From the NCBI RefSeq assembly GCF_037975245.1, contig NC_092580.1, positions 31,676,001 through 31,740,000 on the forward strand: DNA of 64,000 nt, given 5' to 3'. The notes below the pieces were generated by a model. The model was not told the DNA's origin, searched no databases, and was given only the letters and a program-made list of their open reading frames with translations. Of the stretch, positions 1 to 29,698 are shown piece by piece (position 1 is the stretch's first letter; each line of letters opens with the position of its first letter). The stretch is from Apostichopus japonicus. Taxonomy: Eukaryota; Echinodermata; Holothuroidea; Aspidochirotida; Stichopodidae. The position numbers and the translations under genes are program-made.

Positions 1-637
1 TATACCCTGCTTACTGCAAATTGTGACGCCTTTCTCTTCTAGGTACAAATTACAAGACGACTTAACATGATAGTAATCAGCATTTATTTTTATGACACTT
101 AAGCGGCCACAAATGTGGGAGAAACCCCCAAGGGCTTATGGATTACAACTTACATGTCGGGTGGATTCCAATTCAACGTTTTAACTCAAATTTGGAAAGT
201 TTTCCAGTTAGAAAGTCATTTCAGATGGCAAACCGTAGAGTGCTCTTGGATGAAAAACCCACCTTACTATGACCCGGCCGGATTTCAAAACAGAACTTCC
301 CCATTGCTAAGACTCATTGCTTCAAATGCCACAGCCTTAATCCACTCGGCCACATCACATACATTGTAACAGCAGCATTAATGATATAGAGTAACATTAA
401 TGCCAAGGGAAAAAAATCATGTTAACCTTAGGTGTCATTTTAATGTACTGGTTTTAAGCTGGTTTATTTTTTTGAAACATTTCTGTTTAAGTTTACGTTT
501 CCTGTTCAGTTCTCACATGTCAGCGTAATTGAATCAAAGCAAAGTTGCTAACAAATATACAGTTGATGTTTATAGTACAAACTCTTTGTACTTACTGTAG
601 AATAACCAAGATTACTTCTGTTTTCTGTTATCTCCAG
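1..637. other. intronic sequence upstream of the first in-window KDM7 exon
   Basis: No PHD-finger cysteine/histidine pattern or convincing exon is visible. The first exon at 638 begins in phase 2, so this stretch is best read as the intron between the PHD exons and the linker exon. An 84-codon open frame at 115-369 has no splice signals or recognisable motif. Confidence 0.6.
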
Positions 638-16265
<15,628 letters not shown>

Positions 16266-17113
16266 TCGCTGGGAGGGTCTTTTCGTAGTCTCATCTCCTG
16301 ACTCATGAAGGTAAATTGAGGGCCAATAGGAGGGTTGCAGTTAATCAGGAGTGGATGATGTAGTGGATTGCGAGGACCATCATACGCTCCACCAGAGTAC
16401 ATCTTTAACCAATATTTAGATCCTCTTGAGTCGTGTTAAATGTCAAGCATCAAAGATCTCATTGGTCGTCATCTGAGACCTCAGACGTTGAGAAAACTAG
16501 CCTGCGTTCACTGTCAGCGAAAAGTTTCCCAATCTGGTTGCAGGAAATTGAAGATCGCCACGATCGAAGCTGAAGCATTTGCTGAAACCCGGTGAGGATA
16601 TTCATACAACGCAGTCTAGCGCTAGATGAACGGTGCATCGCTCCTGCTACTTCATCAGTGAAACTACTAGGCCTCTAAACTGAACTTACTGGTAATGGTA
16701 TGTGTAAAGTAACTTAATGACATCAGTATTTTCTGTGTCTCACTGTAACAGACTGCCCCCCCCCCTCTCGGGTAGATGAAGCCTGAAGGTAGAATTCTAC
16801 TTCTGAGAGTCTAATCTGAACTATTGAGCATCAACTTGCAGGATCTCATTCTAAAGAGGTCATCGCAATGAATTTACAAGGTGTTTTTGGTGTTTACAAG
16901 GAATTTACATGCTTCTGGGACTTCATCGGGGTAAACATGAGGAGGGGGTGATGGCGTGAGGGGTGATGGGGTGAGGAGGGGGTGATGGCGACCAGGTCCT
17001 TGCACTTTCTACCACCCAAAATAATTAAGCTGCAAATGCTACTAAAACATTGGTTTCTGGTATTTTCGATTGTGGAAGAATAACATCTTGTCAACTTCTG
17101 AGAAAACCATCCA

Positions 17114-17119
17114 AATAAA
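17114..17119 (+). terminator. candidate proximal poly(A) signal for KDM7
   Basis: AATAAA about 850 nt downstream of the KDM7 stop codon; it would give a short 3' UTR. Confidence 0.3.
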
Positions 17120-19180
17120 CGAATGCCCAGAAATCAGCTATGTTTTTGTAGTCAAGGATCAAAGGCTAGACAATGTTTCTGGTTGAGCCGAGTATGAATT
17201 CATCAGCTAAAATTTACAAACAGATTCTTTGGATTAGGATACAAATGCTGAATTAAGAGCAAAATGCTGTTGGATTCGATCCTTTAAAGTGGTGTCAGTA
17301 TTCGGTCATCTCGATTGGATATAGAGGATGTATAAAGTAAAGATAGTAAAAACTCAGGAAAATGTACAAAAGATATTTCGTAGCCTTCCAATGTTCCCTC
17401 ATGAAAAAGGGACGTTTAGTGACTTACAAGAATAACATAGGTTTGCTCAGCATACATATCTCTGTCATTGTAGTTGTTCATTTAGTACAGTTACTAAAAA
17501 CAAACAGTTAATAATTTTGTTTATTCATTTCGTTCACATTGTACATGGAAACAGCATAACCATATTAAACTTTCCGCTTCCATATTGTGCTAAATAACGA
17601 ACAGGCTTGCAAAGTTAATGATGTTCAGAAAGTAATCAAAGTTTATGATGGGTCATCGTGTGAAAAATTACGTAATACAGAGTGACATTAATTGGTAGTC
17701 GTAGATATATCTAAAAATAATCTGTCTGGCAGTTCTAACAATGAGAGACTCGCTTTTTGTTTATCTACAGGGGTAAGGTATTTGCACAAATTCAGCATTG
17801 CCCTCATGGAAAATATACAACAACAAAAATAGTTTATTTTTCCAAGTGTTGCAACATTACATAAAAGTTATTGCTACACAAGATTTCACTGCAAGTAACA
17901 GATTTCTCATACAAAAGAATTTATTTTGAATCTCCACATTCTTTCAACATAATTCATTCAGTTATTTTCCTATGTGGTTGTTTTACAGTATTTAAATTTT
18001 TTTTTATGTAGTGCTTTGTTTTTTTCTCCCTTTCTTTCTGGACTTTGGGTATTGGTTAATATGACATGTATGTGTTAAGTAATTTTAAATGTCTTTCTCT
18101 ACTGGCCATTATCACATAGCAAAGGTAACTTTTTGCTCTTAAGCCACCAAATTCTGTACAAAAAGTACACGGATCTTTGATGGATATTTAATAGGTGCAG
18201 ATTTAATTTGGGAATGGTCAAATCAACCCAACCACCATCTGATCTAGTGATTTAAGGCAACCATCTGTGACCTTAGGGTCACGACCAAAATGTCTGGGCG
18301 TTAAAGGATCACAAGAACGTTTCAGACACGACAGAAAAAAAGTGTTGCAACTAATCTTAAAGTCGAGGTTAAAGCTTTAGGTTGGACATGGGGTCTTAGA
18401 ATTCCATCATCGATTCTTCAAGCTAGTATCGATGTACTCGAGGCAAGGAAACAGAGCCAAGCATCAAACAGAGCCAAGCATCAAACAGAGCCAAGCATCG
18501 TGTAAGTAACCATAAGTAACCAGTCACATTGAAAGGATAAATTTGACTGAAATAAGGAGGGATGGGGGTGGCACTGATGAAGAACGATGGGTTGTGGCCA
18601 AACTAAAAAAAATTGGCAAGATAGTGTCATTAAAAAGTTGCAGGAACCATCAATCTAAAGAAATTTGATTGACAAATTATCTTACTGTTCATAATGTTTT
18701 ACATACATTACTATCTGTTGCTATTGTTGGGCAATTCAATTTAATCATGGAAGGAAAATGCTTAGTCAGTATTGACCTTTGAAGGTGGTTTTTGCTTGTT
18801 TGTGCTATATAAATTACTAGTGGGTGGTGGGGGCTCTGTTGGCACATTTGGATTTCACCTTTGTATTACCAGTGCTGTCTGTTTTTTCCTGCCCCTTGTT
18901 ACATCGAGTTGAGGGATTATCAGATAATCTAAGCATGTTTTTATTTTTATTTTTTACATCAGTTTGTTTGGTATTGCATAATTCTCAAATACTGAAATAT
19001 AGACCAGTAGTACTAAAAATTGATGGAAAAAAAATTGATTTGCAAATTTTTAGGCTCTAAATTATTTTGAGAAAGTTGACATGTTCTCCTACTTCTGTTT
19101 TTATTTGTTTTAGATGTAAATATTGTACATTAAACCATGAAAATTAAAAGATGTGTCTCTAGGTCAACAGTAATTAAAAA

Positions 19181-19835
19181 TAGATTATTAATCACTGGGG
19201 TAGGGAGGAAGCCATCCGGTGCGATTATTAATCACCTGGGGTAGGGAGGAAGCCGTTTGGTGTGATTTTGAATCACCAGGGTAGGGAGGAAGCCCTGCGG
19301 TGTGATTATTAATCACTGAGGTATAGAGGAAGTCGTTCCCTGTGATTATATTAATCACCAGGGTACAATAGGTAGGAAGCTGTTCGGTGTGATTATTAAT
19401 AACGGGGGGTGGGGAGGAAACCGTTAGGTGTGATTATTAACCACCAGGGTAGGGAGGAAACCGTTAGGTGTGATTATTAATCACCTGGGTAGGGAGGAAA
19501 CTGTTAGGTGTGATTATTAACCACCAGGGTAGAGGAAACCGTTAGGTGTGATTATTAATCACCAGGGTAGGGAGGAAGCCAATCTGTGTGATTATTAATC
19601 ACCAGGGTAGGAAGGAAGCCCTTCGGTGTAATTATTTATCACCTGGGGCAGGCAGGAAGCCCTTGGGTGCGATTATTAATCACCAGGGTAGGGAGGAAGC
19701 CAATCGGTGTGATTATTAATCACTGAGGTAGGGAGGAAGCCGTTCCGTGTGATTATTAATCATGAGGGTAGGGAGGAAGCCGTTCCGTGTGATTATTAAT
19801 CACTGGGGGTAGGGAGGAAGCCGTTCGGTGTGATG
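19181..19835. repeat. minisatellite, about 40-bp unit
   Basis: About 16 units built from TGTGATTATTAATCACCAGG followed by GTAGGGAGGAAGCCGTTCGG. Each unit carries a short inverted motif (GTGATTATTAATCAC), so the array could form a series of small hairpins. It lies within 100 bp of a possible distal KDM7 poly(A) signal. Confidence 0.92.
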
Positions 19836-19939
19836 TACATTGAAAGGTATTCAAGATGCAATAGAAAGAGAAGGTTATGTATATTCTACTTGTACATATT
19901 GTAAATGACTTATTTTCAGAGTGAAACGGGGTAGAGTTC

Positions 19940-19945
19940 AATAAA
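19940..19945 (+). terminator. candidate distal poly(A) signal for KDM7
   Basis: AATAAA in TTCAATAAATATC, about 3.7 kb after the stop codon and just after the 40-bp minisatellite. If used, the minisatellite would be part of the mRNA. Confidence 0.25.
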
Positions 19946-21839
19946 TATCAGACTAATCGAAATCTATTTTTGGTTTTCTTATCACAATTGTCATATTTTG
20001 ATGTTATATTGTTGTTGTCCATAATATTGAAGCAAATCAAAGGTCTCTCTAGAGTTTTTTTCTCTCCATGTGAAACATCATTTTATGCCAAACTTGCCCT
20101 ATATACTGGTATTTATTATTCTTAACAGTTCAAGGAAACATGGTATCTAGAAGACATACTCATTGTCAACAAAATCACACAAAAAATGATGGAAATCAAC
20201 ACATTTGCTGGGTTTTGAAAAACACAAATGTTTTAAAGTTATTTTCAAAAGTTCTTAACAGTACCTGTTTTTCTTTAACAGAAAATGTTCCTTATTTTCT
20301 TTAATCCATTAATAACCTCTAATTAAAAACAGTATCTCTTCTTTTGGATATTTCATGGTCTCTGTCACAATGTCAGAAAGTTCTTACCCACTGCAGATGA
20401 AAACATCTCATGCATGGGAGAATTCTGTCAAAATGCAGATATAACTGTTACTGCGAAATTTGGAAGACTATAAAGTAAAACTTGAGAAAAGTTAAGGTTA
20501 AGAGACATCCTTTAAAAGTCACTGCCTTTAAAACTGAATATAAAAGACAAACAAGATCAAAAATCATCTTATATACTTCATATGTTATCCCTAATTATGA
20601 TATGAAAAATGGCAAGATTTCACATTCCTGACTTGAATATTTTTGACCTAAGTTTTCTTTAGAAGGAATAAAGTCATCATTTGCTGACATCAAATTTTTA
20701 CTTCTTCTTTCTTCAAAACATCTATCTCTGTTAATAAGTTCCATAAAGTTGAGGCAAAGTGTCACATTTAGTTCAGAGATGCATAACTGACTCTCTCTGT
20801 TTACCTTAATTTTTTTCGTGTTTTATAGTACAAGTGCATGTTAAGTCCTTATAATTTTGTTCATGTACAATACAGTTAACTCCAAGTCAGATGAAATTGT
20901 TGCAGTTAATTTCTTCTCTTGAACAACATGATAGAGGTTTCTCAAAAATGTTCTGTAAATGCATATAAAATATATATAATAGTAAAACCCTACTTTAAGG
21001 GTGGCTAGTTGCATTTGTGATAAGAAGCTTTTATTATGATTCATAGTTTTCTTAGTTTGTGTGTCCTTTTACTATGAGAGGTTATTATTAGCCAGTTGTA
21101 AAAGATTTTAATAGATAGTACTTCAATTGTGATATTAATCAGCTCTGTTCACAAGGAATTAAAGTAAAATTCATAGAAACAGATTGAGTGACCTCTGTCA
21201 TGCAAAGCTTTCACAAGCTTACAGTTTCACTTACATTGATCCATCAATGTTGGAAAATATTAAATTTATCAAGCAAACGTTAAAGAAAAAGAGGTAATTT
21301 GAAAGTGGTCACAGAAGCCTCAGCTTCAGAATAGCATAGGGACATCACCCAGAAATGGCTGCTATTATTGGCATGGTTTAACCGATGCCTGCAAAGACAT
21401 GAGATGCATCCCATGAAATTAATCAAAGGTTTCCTTAGCATTTTTGGTTGTCCCAAATGCAACTAGCTCCTATACAACTCAAAACAAGCCATATTACACT
21501 AGAGGCTGAATCTAATAAACATAGCTCCTAGCTAAACAGGCAGTTTAGATCAAACCTCTAGTGAACTATATCAAACTCAGGGGTGGTGTGATGTGGGGGG
21601 GGGGAGATTTAATACAGACAGACACTAACATTTGACACAAAGCTCTGAATCAAAGTTGTATTATAACTGACCTTAAATAAAAAAACACATGATTTGAGAT
21701 AAAATATTAAAACATTTAAACTGACTATGTTGATTTAATTCATATCTAGAAGTGTAAACAGGCCCTTTTTAAGATAAGAGAATAATTGTGGAAAAACAAT
21801 ATCAAAAAAAATATTCAATGAGCACTGGAATGGCAGTAA
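19946..21839. other. intergenic region between convergent KDM7 and COMMD7
   Basis: AT-rich sequence with no reading frame worth calling. The right part is probably the COMMD7 3' UTR on the minus strand (AATAAA complement at 21030-21035). Confidence 0.5.
21030..21035 (-). terminator. candidate poly(A) signal for COMMD7
   Basis: TTTATT on the plus strand reads AATAAA on the minus strand, about 805 nt beyond the COMMD7 stop codon. Confidence 0.3.
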
Positions 21840-24800
21840 TCAGCTGAAGTGTTCTAAGGATGACTTGGCCCTTTCCATCTCATGAAGAAATGAGTAAAAC
21901 TCTGGAAGGGATAATTCTAAAAGAAAATTGGGAAAAGGAGAAGAAAACAAAAATACAAAATCAAAGAATATAAAGCACATGGAATTATGCCAGAAGCTAA
22001 AAGCAAACCAAAATGTGGTTGTTTCTTATAGAATAAGTTTGAAGAAGACTAAAAGAAGACTATATGGAACACACATGAAACACCCTCTGATACTAAAGAC
22101 CTAATTACGAATGAAACGTCAGGCCCTCTTTTCATGCTATTATACACATAACCTACTACAAAAAGAGGCAGTTTTATTAGCCAAGATGTATTATCAACAG
22201 CATCCTGTCTTTGAGGAAAATAAAAGACACAATTTTTCAACAAAATTTCAACCGGTAAATATGTCACTTCCATGGATTCAGAGCAGCATAAACTCCTAAC
22301 AAAGTAAATGACAGGGGTAATACACATATGTACTATAAGAAATTGAGCCAGAGATATCATATCAATTGATTAAGCAAATTAATATGAATTTAACCTCAAA
22401 GTACCTTATCATCACGGTTGGGCTTAAATGTATCGATATATCTGACAAAGAAATGCATTTCCATGAACAAGGGAATGCATTTAACCTTCACAATTATCCT
22501 TCACAAAGAAAGACTAATTTCCTATGGATATATCCTAGCATGGATGTCATTGATTTGGAGCATTTCAACATGTATATACCATAGAATCAACTAAATTCAC
22601 ATGAGGGTTGCCAGCACAAACGAGAGTTTTCTCAGACAGTAGGGGTGGATGTTCCAAATAGAGAAGGTTTCTAACACAAATGTGAGTTTTCTCAGAGAGT
22701 AAGGGTTCATGACCCTTATAAAGAAAACACTCACCCATGTACACATTTTCTGTTTTGCTGCCACCTTTGTTTACCACAAGTTTCATCTGTTGAAGGAATT
22801 ATTAAAAGCAAAGCAAATAAAGTAGGTAATATACAAACATTGTATTCTTACAGGTAGACATGCTTGGTTGTGAAATGTTCACTTGAGTGTCAAGAGCCTT
22901 CTAATCACAGGTACCGTTAGTTGGGTAATTCCAAGAAATAGTAGTCATCTAGACACTCAAAGGGGAGGGGGGGGGGGGGAGATTGTAGACTGCCTAAGAA
23001 CAATGGGTTGGGGAACTTTGAAGATTCATTCCACACAGGCAATAATAGTTCTCAATCATGACAGGAATATGACTTCTTAATCAACAAAATGCATCAAACA
23101 CAGGACACAGGTACTACCTCCTAAAGTCTACACCAGGGGACGGACCTCCATGAACTTCATTATCGACTTACCTGGATAAATGTATTTCCAACAGTATTCA
23201 GCTCACTGCTTGCTGCTGTCACTGTAAAAACAGATAGTTACAAAATCTTTTGAAACATTACCTAGAGACACACATGGACAAAAAAGGGCAACATAATAAC
23301 TAACACATAATAACTATACTGTAAAGTTTGTCACAATGTGAATTTTGTCACAATGTCCTCTAAGGTTTTACAATAACGCCGGTAACTAGCTTTGTGTGGA
23401 TCAAAGTCAGACATGGAATCTGGGTTCACTTGAATTTGGACAACTAAAGAAGCGACTGAATGCATGAATACAGTCAATGCAGACTGGAAAACAGTAAACA
23501 GCTTGGTACTGTGGTAAACTCTACACGTGTAGTATATTTCACACAAGTAGTTTACTGCAGTAGCAGCTGAAATTCTATCAAACTCACTTACAGCAAAATA
23601 ACTCTACATTGGACATAACAAAAATATCCTACCAAATACACTTAAACATTTCGGCTATCTGGATTGTTGTTGAGGAAGGGAGTAAAAACGTTTACTTTAA
23701 TATTAGAGAGAATCATTAATATTGACAGATAAAAATTTACCTCCAAATTTCCATTCCATGTCAATCAGTTTGTTGATGACCAATGTCTGTCCGGCTGCTA
23801 CACGACTCAAAGCTATCAGGTTTGTCTGCCACTGAACAAAAAACAGGGAGAGAATATGTGTTCTCATACATTTGAAAGTGAGAAGGCTTTAAATATAGGT
23901 TAAAGGGTGTGAAGACTCGCGCAAAAAGAACTAATCTGACCTAGTTTCGAATGAGGTGTAACAGAAGTGTTAGACACCACCATCGATCTCAAAAAATACA
24001 CACACAGCTTGCTACCGTCGGTAATAAGACACTTGTGTACAGTCAATACATACAGCTGCGGTCAATACCCACAGCACAGTGTACATATAATAGCAGCGAT
24101 GGACATCTCAGGTCTAGATAAAAGATAACAAGGGAATCACATTTCATTACTGTCTGCATTTTGTAGCGACAAGAGAAAAACTTTACTTGCAAGCAACGGA
24201 AAGTTAACTTTTTAAAGATGGCGGCACGCTGTTTGGGGCGAGTCTTCAATGCCTTTAAGTGTAAAGGTGGAAAATGTCTCAAAGGATTTTAACCTTCCAT
24301 ACATGTATGTATAAACCAGATACAAAATGTTTCTCTGTTTATGATCAAGAATTTCAATCGCAGTTCAAATCACTCCGACTGAAAAATATTCTGGTTTAAA
24401 ACTTTATTGATTAGTGGCACGGAAAATTGAGCATTGAACATTTTTTGTTTTAAAAATTTCTCTATCAAGTTGTGGGCACGTAAACCTGTGGTATTGCTGT
24501 TGTCCTCTAAAAGGGGAACTTTTGACCCAAGATTAATGAAAGCTTTATCAAAACGATACATTCTTGAAAATTTATGCTTTATTGAACAACTGGTAAATAA
24601 TTTCTGACATGCATCTTCCTATCATCATTTTCCCCTAATGAGCACTTTGGTTTCTAACCACACGTTTCACCACTGCCACCCCCCCCCACCTCCCCCTCGA
24701 TACCCACTCCTGGCCAACTACCTTCTGTTAATCAATCAATACATTCAGCAAGTCTGTACAAGGCAGGTGCTAGAACACAGAAATTATCCTTAGATGTAAT

Positions 24801-25374
24801 TTTCCTTTGAATAATTCCTTAGTTTTTCAAAACTGTTTCTTTCTTCTAAATCATTTCCTGGATGACTGGTAAATAAAAAAAAAAATCAAATTTTGTCAAA
24901 TGCTACAGCAAGTCATGTGTAAAAGCTTACAACTTACTTGGTTGGTTATGTTGTCTACTTTTTCTTCTGAAAGACCTGAAAGAAAAGACACCACCAAGAA
25001 GGTTTAAACTAAAACTAAAACTTATTCATAGCCTGCAGAAACGTCATGACAAAAAGTCCCACCACTAACAGATCTAGTCCCAGCGCCTTTCAATGCTTAA
25101 CTATTCAATTTACGACTGTCTGCTTGGAAAGATAAGTAACTGTAAACATAGGGCTTTTATGCAAAGACTAGTTTGAAATATGTTTTAATACATATAACTA
25201 CAATTATTCCCAAGCACACATGTATTAACAATATCTTCAAAGAGTTACAAATGTACATACAAAGAGCAATGTATCTATGTCATTCTAAAGTTAAATGTTT
25301 CACTGTTTCTGAATGTCTTACTGGCATTTGGATTAAAGGATTACACTAGACAGTAGCTATATTCTATTAACATT

Positions 25375-25411
<37 letters not shown>

Positions 25412-27639
25412 CGGAGTATAAAGGACTTAAAAGTTATAATAAAGTATATTATAAATGTTCTTCATATTAAGAAGCAGAGCCGACAAAAGCTACAACTCAA
25501 TCAACAAGGGTAGCCGAGCGAATCTGTGTCCAAATGTCATCATGGCAACTGTTCAAAGAAAATCCCTGACCGCCTCCAAAGGAAACAGCCGATAAGATAT
25601 TTAAACAACTATTTTTGCTCTGTCCACCGGACAATGAGTACTCTGCGCCAAGATAGACGCCAACCAACCATATATATAAATATCTACAAAAACAAAACAC
25701 ACCAAACTTACCCAAGTTGCCGAAATCTTCCTTGACTTGTGCAGAGGATAAATTCCTACGAATGGAACCTGAAATTAAACATTGAAATGTTAGTAGAAAT
25801 ACAGCAAGAAAGTAGTACAGCATACTGATTCAATTTTTTCACCAAACTTACAAGTTAAATAACAAAGTGTTCCTTATGTTACATGGGACAAGGGATGGGT
25901 GTCAGGGTATATCTATGCAGTTTCCAACAAAACCTGGTCATTTAACACCTTAGAGATCTTTTCCACGATAAGCAATGTACAGCTGTGTTCGTGTTTAAGT
26001 TGTTCAAACTACTACAAAAAACTTACTATGTAATATCGAAATCACACTTTTAAAGAGATTCTTTAGAGGGCTCATGCCAAGTCCTTGCTCTTCTGCAAAA
26101 TCTTCAAGATTACCTATAATCCTGGAAGACTGTAAAACCAAAAGTACAAGATTTAAAGTTTCATACAGCAACTTCAGCCAATATGAAATTGAAAGCAAAG
26201 TGAGCTTCGGGAAACAATTTCAGGACTTCAAAACTCTAATTTTTCAGAAATACTGCACGAGATGTCAATAGTACCTGTATATACTTGATTGTCTGAAGTA
26301 CCTATTAACTGTATATAAATGCTTTGTCATTCATGAAACCTCACAGATTAAGGTAAATATTTTTAATTTTATTAATCAATTTTCATCTCATGTAAGTCAA
26401 AACAATGATTATTACATGACAACTCTCTAGTCAAACCAATTTACCTTCAAACAACCACATCTAGTTAGATCCAAGATAATGACATGGGCTTACACCTCAA
26501 AGTGAACATTACAATATCTTCATATTCTTTTACTGTTATTTATCACCATATCTTCCACCAGACTTTACCTTCTTTCATAAATGCCAACACATGGTTTACT
26601 TACATTGCTGGGATCAAGCAGAAAGTTAAAGGCGATGGTCATGAACTGTTGCAGTTGCTGAAATGAAAAGTGAAAAACTGATACTGAGCTGCATAAACTT
26701 ACATGGTTATTTTACAGTGAAATATATACAATTAATGGTAAACATGTGCACATCTTTCTTCCTTTCTAAGCAATCTTACTGTAACTCTTTAATACTTGCA
26801 TTTGTTTACTCTTATATTTATAAGATGTTGACAAAATGCTGATTAATTGTTATAGTGATTAGGTTTGCATTGCCTCCCTTGATTTCCTGAGATTTTAGAC
26901 TCCAAAACACTCATCCTGCACAAAACCCAACTTTCTACTTTATTACTGAATTGTGGTACACATGAATTCCAATGTCACACCCAGTAAAATAGATGCTGCA
27001 CTTGTTTTATACTTTCCTTCTCTGGTATCTCCACTCAGAAATTCAATTGTATACTTTTCCTATTGGTGATAAATCTTAGGTACCAAAACTTTTGTAATAG
27101 CCTAGTTCTGAGTTATGCCTAAATCATTATTGCAATAAAAGAACAGTTATGCATATACCTAGGCTGTCTGTTTTTGTGTGTGTTGGGCCTAATATTATCA
27201 GTTTCGAATGTCAGTTTAGCTCTTCAGTTTCAAAGCCCCTCAAAAGTAATTGAACTTGTAAAAAGTAACTAGGCTTATGTAACAAGACTAAGTCCTAGGT
27301 ATATACATGTTTACCACAACCTCCCGACCCCCTGTATTGTTGTCTCACCGCCACTTCCTTAATTCATAAAGCTTCGAGTTAGACTTGTGTATGAGCTAGA
27401 ATATAGCCAGGGCATTCATAACTGTGGTTAGGCCAAACTAACTGTTGTAATGAATACGCCTACCCACACTACAATACTACTAATACTACTATACTATGCA
27501 TATCGAAAACCTTTCCTAATTATTTTAATATGGTAATAAAAGTCTTCCTTACGTTATCTTTAAACTTATTTAAAGCTTCTATATCTCTTATGAGGCTATC
27601 TGCAGGTTTCTCAGCCACGAAGTGAAAATGAGATGCCAT
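21840..27639 (-). CDS. COMMD7: COMM domain-containing protein 7, complete, nine exons
   Basis: COMMD proteins form the Commander complex with CCDC22 and CCDC93, act in endosomal recycling, and modulate NF-kB and cullin-RING ligases. Exons in transcript order: 27553-27639, 26604-26657, 26027-26129, 25712-25768, 24938-24975, 23741-23831, 23172-23221, 22735-22786, 21840-21916. All junctions are GT/AG and in phase, giving 202 residues plus stop; human COMMD7 is 200. Residues 1-120 form the variable helical N-terminal domain (FAEEQGLGMSPLKNLFKSV). The COMM domain follows at about 134-202, with the hallmark INKLIDMEWKFGV, then SSELNTVGNTFIQ, LVVNKGGSKTENVY and a C-terminal LPEFYSFLHEMERAKSSLE. The start MASHFHF is the only Met in frame in the first exon. 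The short C-terminal residues after the COMM helix match the vertebrate protein in length. Recognised by recalled similarity. Confidence 0.95.
25377..25408. repeat. (TA)n microsatellite in a COMMD7 intron
   Basis: About 15 uninterrupted TA dinucleotides. Confidence 0.95.
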
Positions 27640-28080
27640 TTTCAACAAACCCTGTCCTTCGTAAATCATATGACTGTAGCCTATGTGGTTATACGTTATT
27701 GTTCGGTACGGTTGGGTTGTCTGTTAGAGACGTACACCCTCGAACATGCTTGGTAGCCAGATTTCACCGTACAAGACTTGCTAGTTGCTAGTTTGTGTTT
27801 TGGGTGAGGGGTTAGAGAAGAGAGAGGTGGGGTTGCGGGGGGGGGGGGGGGGATACAATCTGAGTGGTTGTGCAGACAGTAGAGAATGACACATGGGGAA
27901 CATGGGGTCTGAATAACATCATTTGAGTGGCTAACTAAGAGATGAATGACACTAACTATAGTATTGATCATAAATGATGTGATCAAACTCTAGGTAACAT
28001 TTGGTCGAAAAATTAAAATTAGTAAAATCATTTTAGTTGCTGCCTAATATTGTAGCAAAGGCTATTTATTGAACTTATCC
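27640..28080 (-). promoter_or_regulatory. presumptive COMMD7 5' flank
   Basis: The sequence immediately upstream of the COMMD7 ATG. A 16-nt G run at 27837-27852 is the main feature. No TATA box at a sensible distance is seen; promoter assignment is by position only. Confidence 0.3.
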
Positions 28081-29692
28081 AGAAATTAATGGAGAGTCAC
28101 GCCACGGGTTTGAAATAGTGTCGATGAGGATTGAACGTGAGGGACGGAAAGTACATATAATATTGTCTAAACTTATATGTAAATATGTGGGACGAGGTTG
28201 CCGCATTAATTCTTGTTTATCATATAAAATGAGAATATGGATACATACGAATTAACGTTGAAACTTCAAATGGAACATGGAGGTAGCAAAAGGATCATTT
28301 GTGAAATCTGTCCAAGCTTTTCTGGTAAAAACGTTAACGTTTTTTCCTTATAAATCTATCAGTGGGTCAAAATATACTATACGATATATCCATTGAAACT
28401 TAGGCACATCCAATATTTCAAAATTTTCAAAATTTGTCAAATATTTGCAACTGGTGTTATTCACATTCAAAGAGTGATTGACCCTTTTTCTTTCCCTTGT
28501 CAATAAAGCCTATATTATGATTGTCAAATGTAAACATGTTCATCATACCATTTATCAATTGGAACAGTCCATGATACAAATATTTAGGTAGATTTTTTTA
28601 CAATATCTTAACTGAAATTGTCACTCAGAAATCATGCCGAGGTAGTTTTTGCATCAGCTGGCACATAACTTACTGTGTGTCTGTCCCTACACGCCACAAC
28701 TGTCCGCCGTCTCTCACAAATTATTAGAGTCTTTGCTCAGGTTTGCAATGTCTGTTTATTTCTTGAAATCGGTTATCATTTGCCAGCTTAGTTGCAATTT
28801 AGATATTTCCTAATTCTTCGATTTCGACTTTTACATTGTAAAAAAATCTGTTATGAAAATGGTGACCTTACCAGCACACAATACCAATAAGAAATAACAA
28901 GAGAAGGGTGCAAAAGGGTAGATGTAATCTATTTAAATAAGTCTATAAAGACACAAAATATCCCTTTTCCGAAAAATCTAAAAATAAAGATAAAGGAACG
29001 TCAATATAATACACCATGAATTAAATGATTTTACATGGGTATCTGGATCGTTTGGCAAACTTTTTCCTTTGAGAGGTATTCTCTTACTCATAGTTGTAGC
29101 TCAAAGGTTTCCATTTTATTTCCTATTTACTGATACGTAAACACTGCATTCTTTTCTTTAAAATTTGCTTATCACATTACTAGTTGTCTGTTTTAAATTA
29201 TAACCTGTCATTGTCTGACGGATTTGGTTTTTGTTTTTTGGCGAGATGAGTCTATTCCAATAAAATTATTAATGAGATGAGACAAGATGAGCCCAGTGGA
29301 TTATCATCTTGGAATCTCTTGTTTTGTTAACAGAGGCTTCTGATTGGTTACCTAAACCACGCATGTATAGCCACGCCCCAAAGTATACGACCACTCCCCC
29401 AATGTATATATTAACTCCCCAATATATCATTGTTTAACATCCATTGAAAATCATTTTGTTGGTTCAACACCATTTGTGGGTAGCTGGTAGCTTTTCATAA
29501 ACATCTCGCATGTTTCATCCGCTTCAATTAGTAGTACTAGATCGATACATGTTAATCATTATATTTCTGTGCATTATACTGGCTGACGTGCATTTGAAAT
29601 GACATCATATCACCAATAAAGGCTAATCATTCTTTTAGTTCGTTCATAAATGTACACATGCAGTAATTAACAAATACTGGCACCATGAACAG
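28081..29692. other. intergenic, no gene seen
   Basis: AT-rich sequence between COMMD7 and the sulfotransferase. A hydrophobic minus-strand run followed by a GT donor near 28866-28905 resembles a signal peptide but lacks an in-frame ATG. Nothing else is supportable. Confidence 0.5.
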
Positions 29693-29698
29693 TTTATT
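29693..29698 (-). terminator. candidate poly(A) signal of the sulfotransferase gene
   Basis: AATAAA on the minus strand, about 610 nt beyond the stop codon at 30310. Confidence 0.35.

Larger units (their letters stand above)
16266..19945 (+). other. presumptive KDM7 3' UTR and intergenic sequence
   Basis: No coding pattern is seen on either strand. The long vertebrate KDM7/PHF 3' UTRs make a long UTR possible here, ending near the AATAAA at 19940-19945. Where transcription ends cannot be told from sequence alone. Confidence 0.35.

Noticed and set aside
24215-24290. Plus-strand ATGGCGGCACGC frame of 24 codons inside a COMMD7 intron
   Set aside because: Good start context, but it ends after 24 codons with no convincing donor; AAGATGGCGGC also occurs in repeats elsewhere in the window.
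28866-28920. Minus-strand hydrophobic run followed by GTAAGG, like a signal peptide
   Set aside because: No in-frame ATG upstream before stops.
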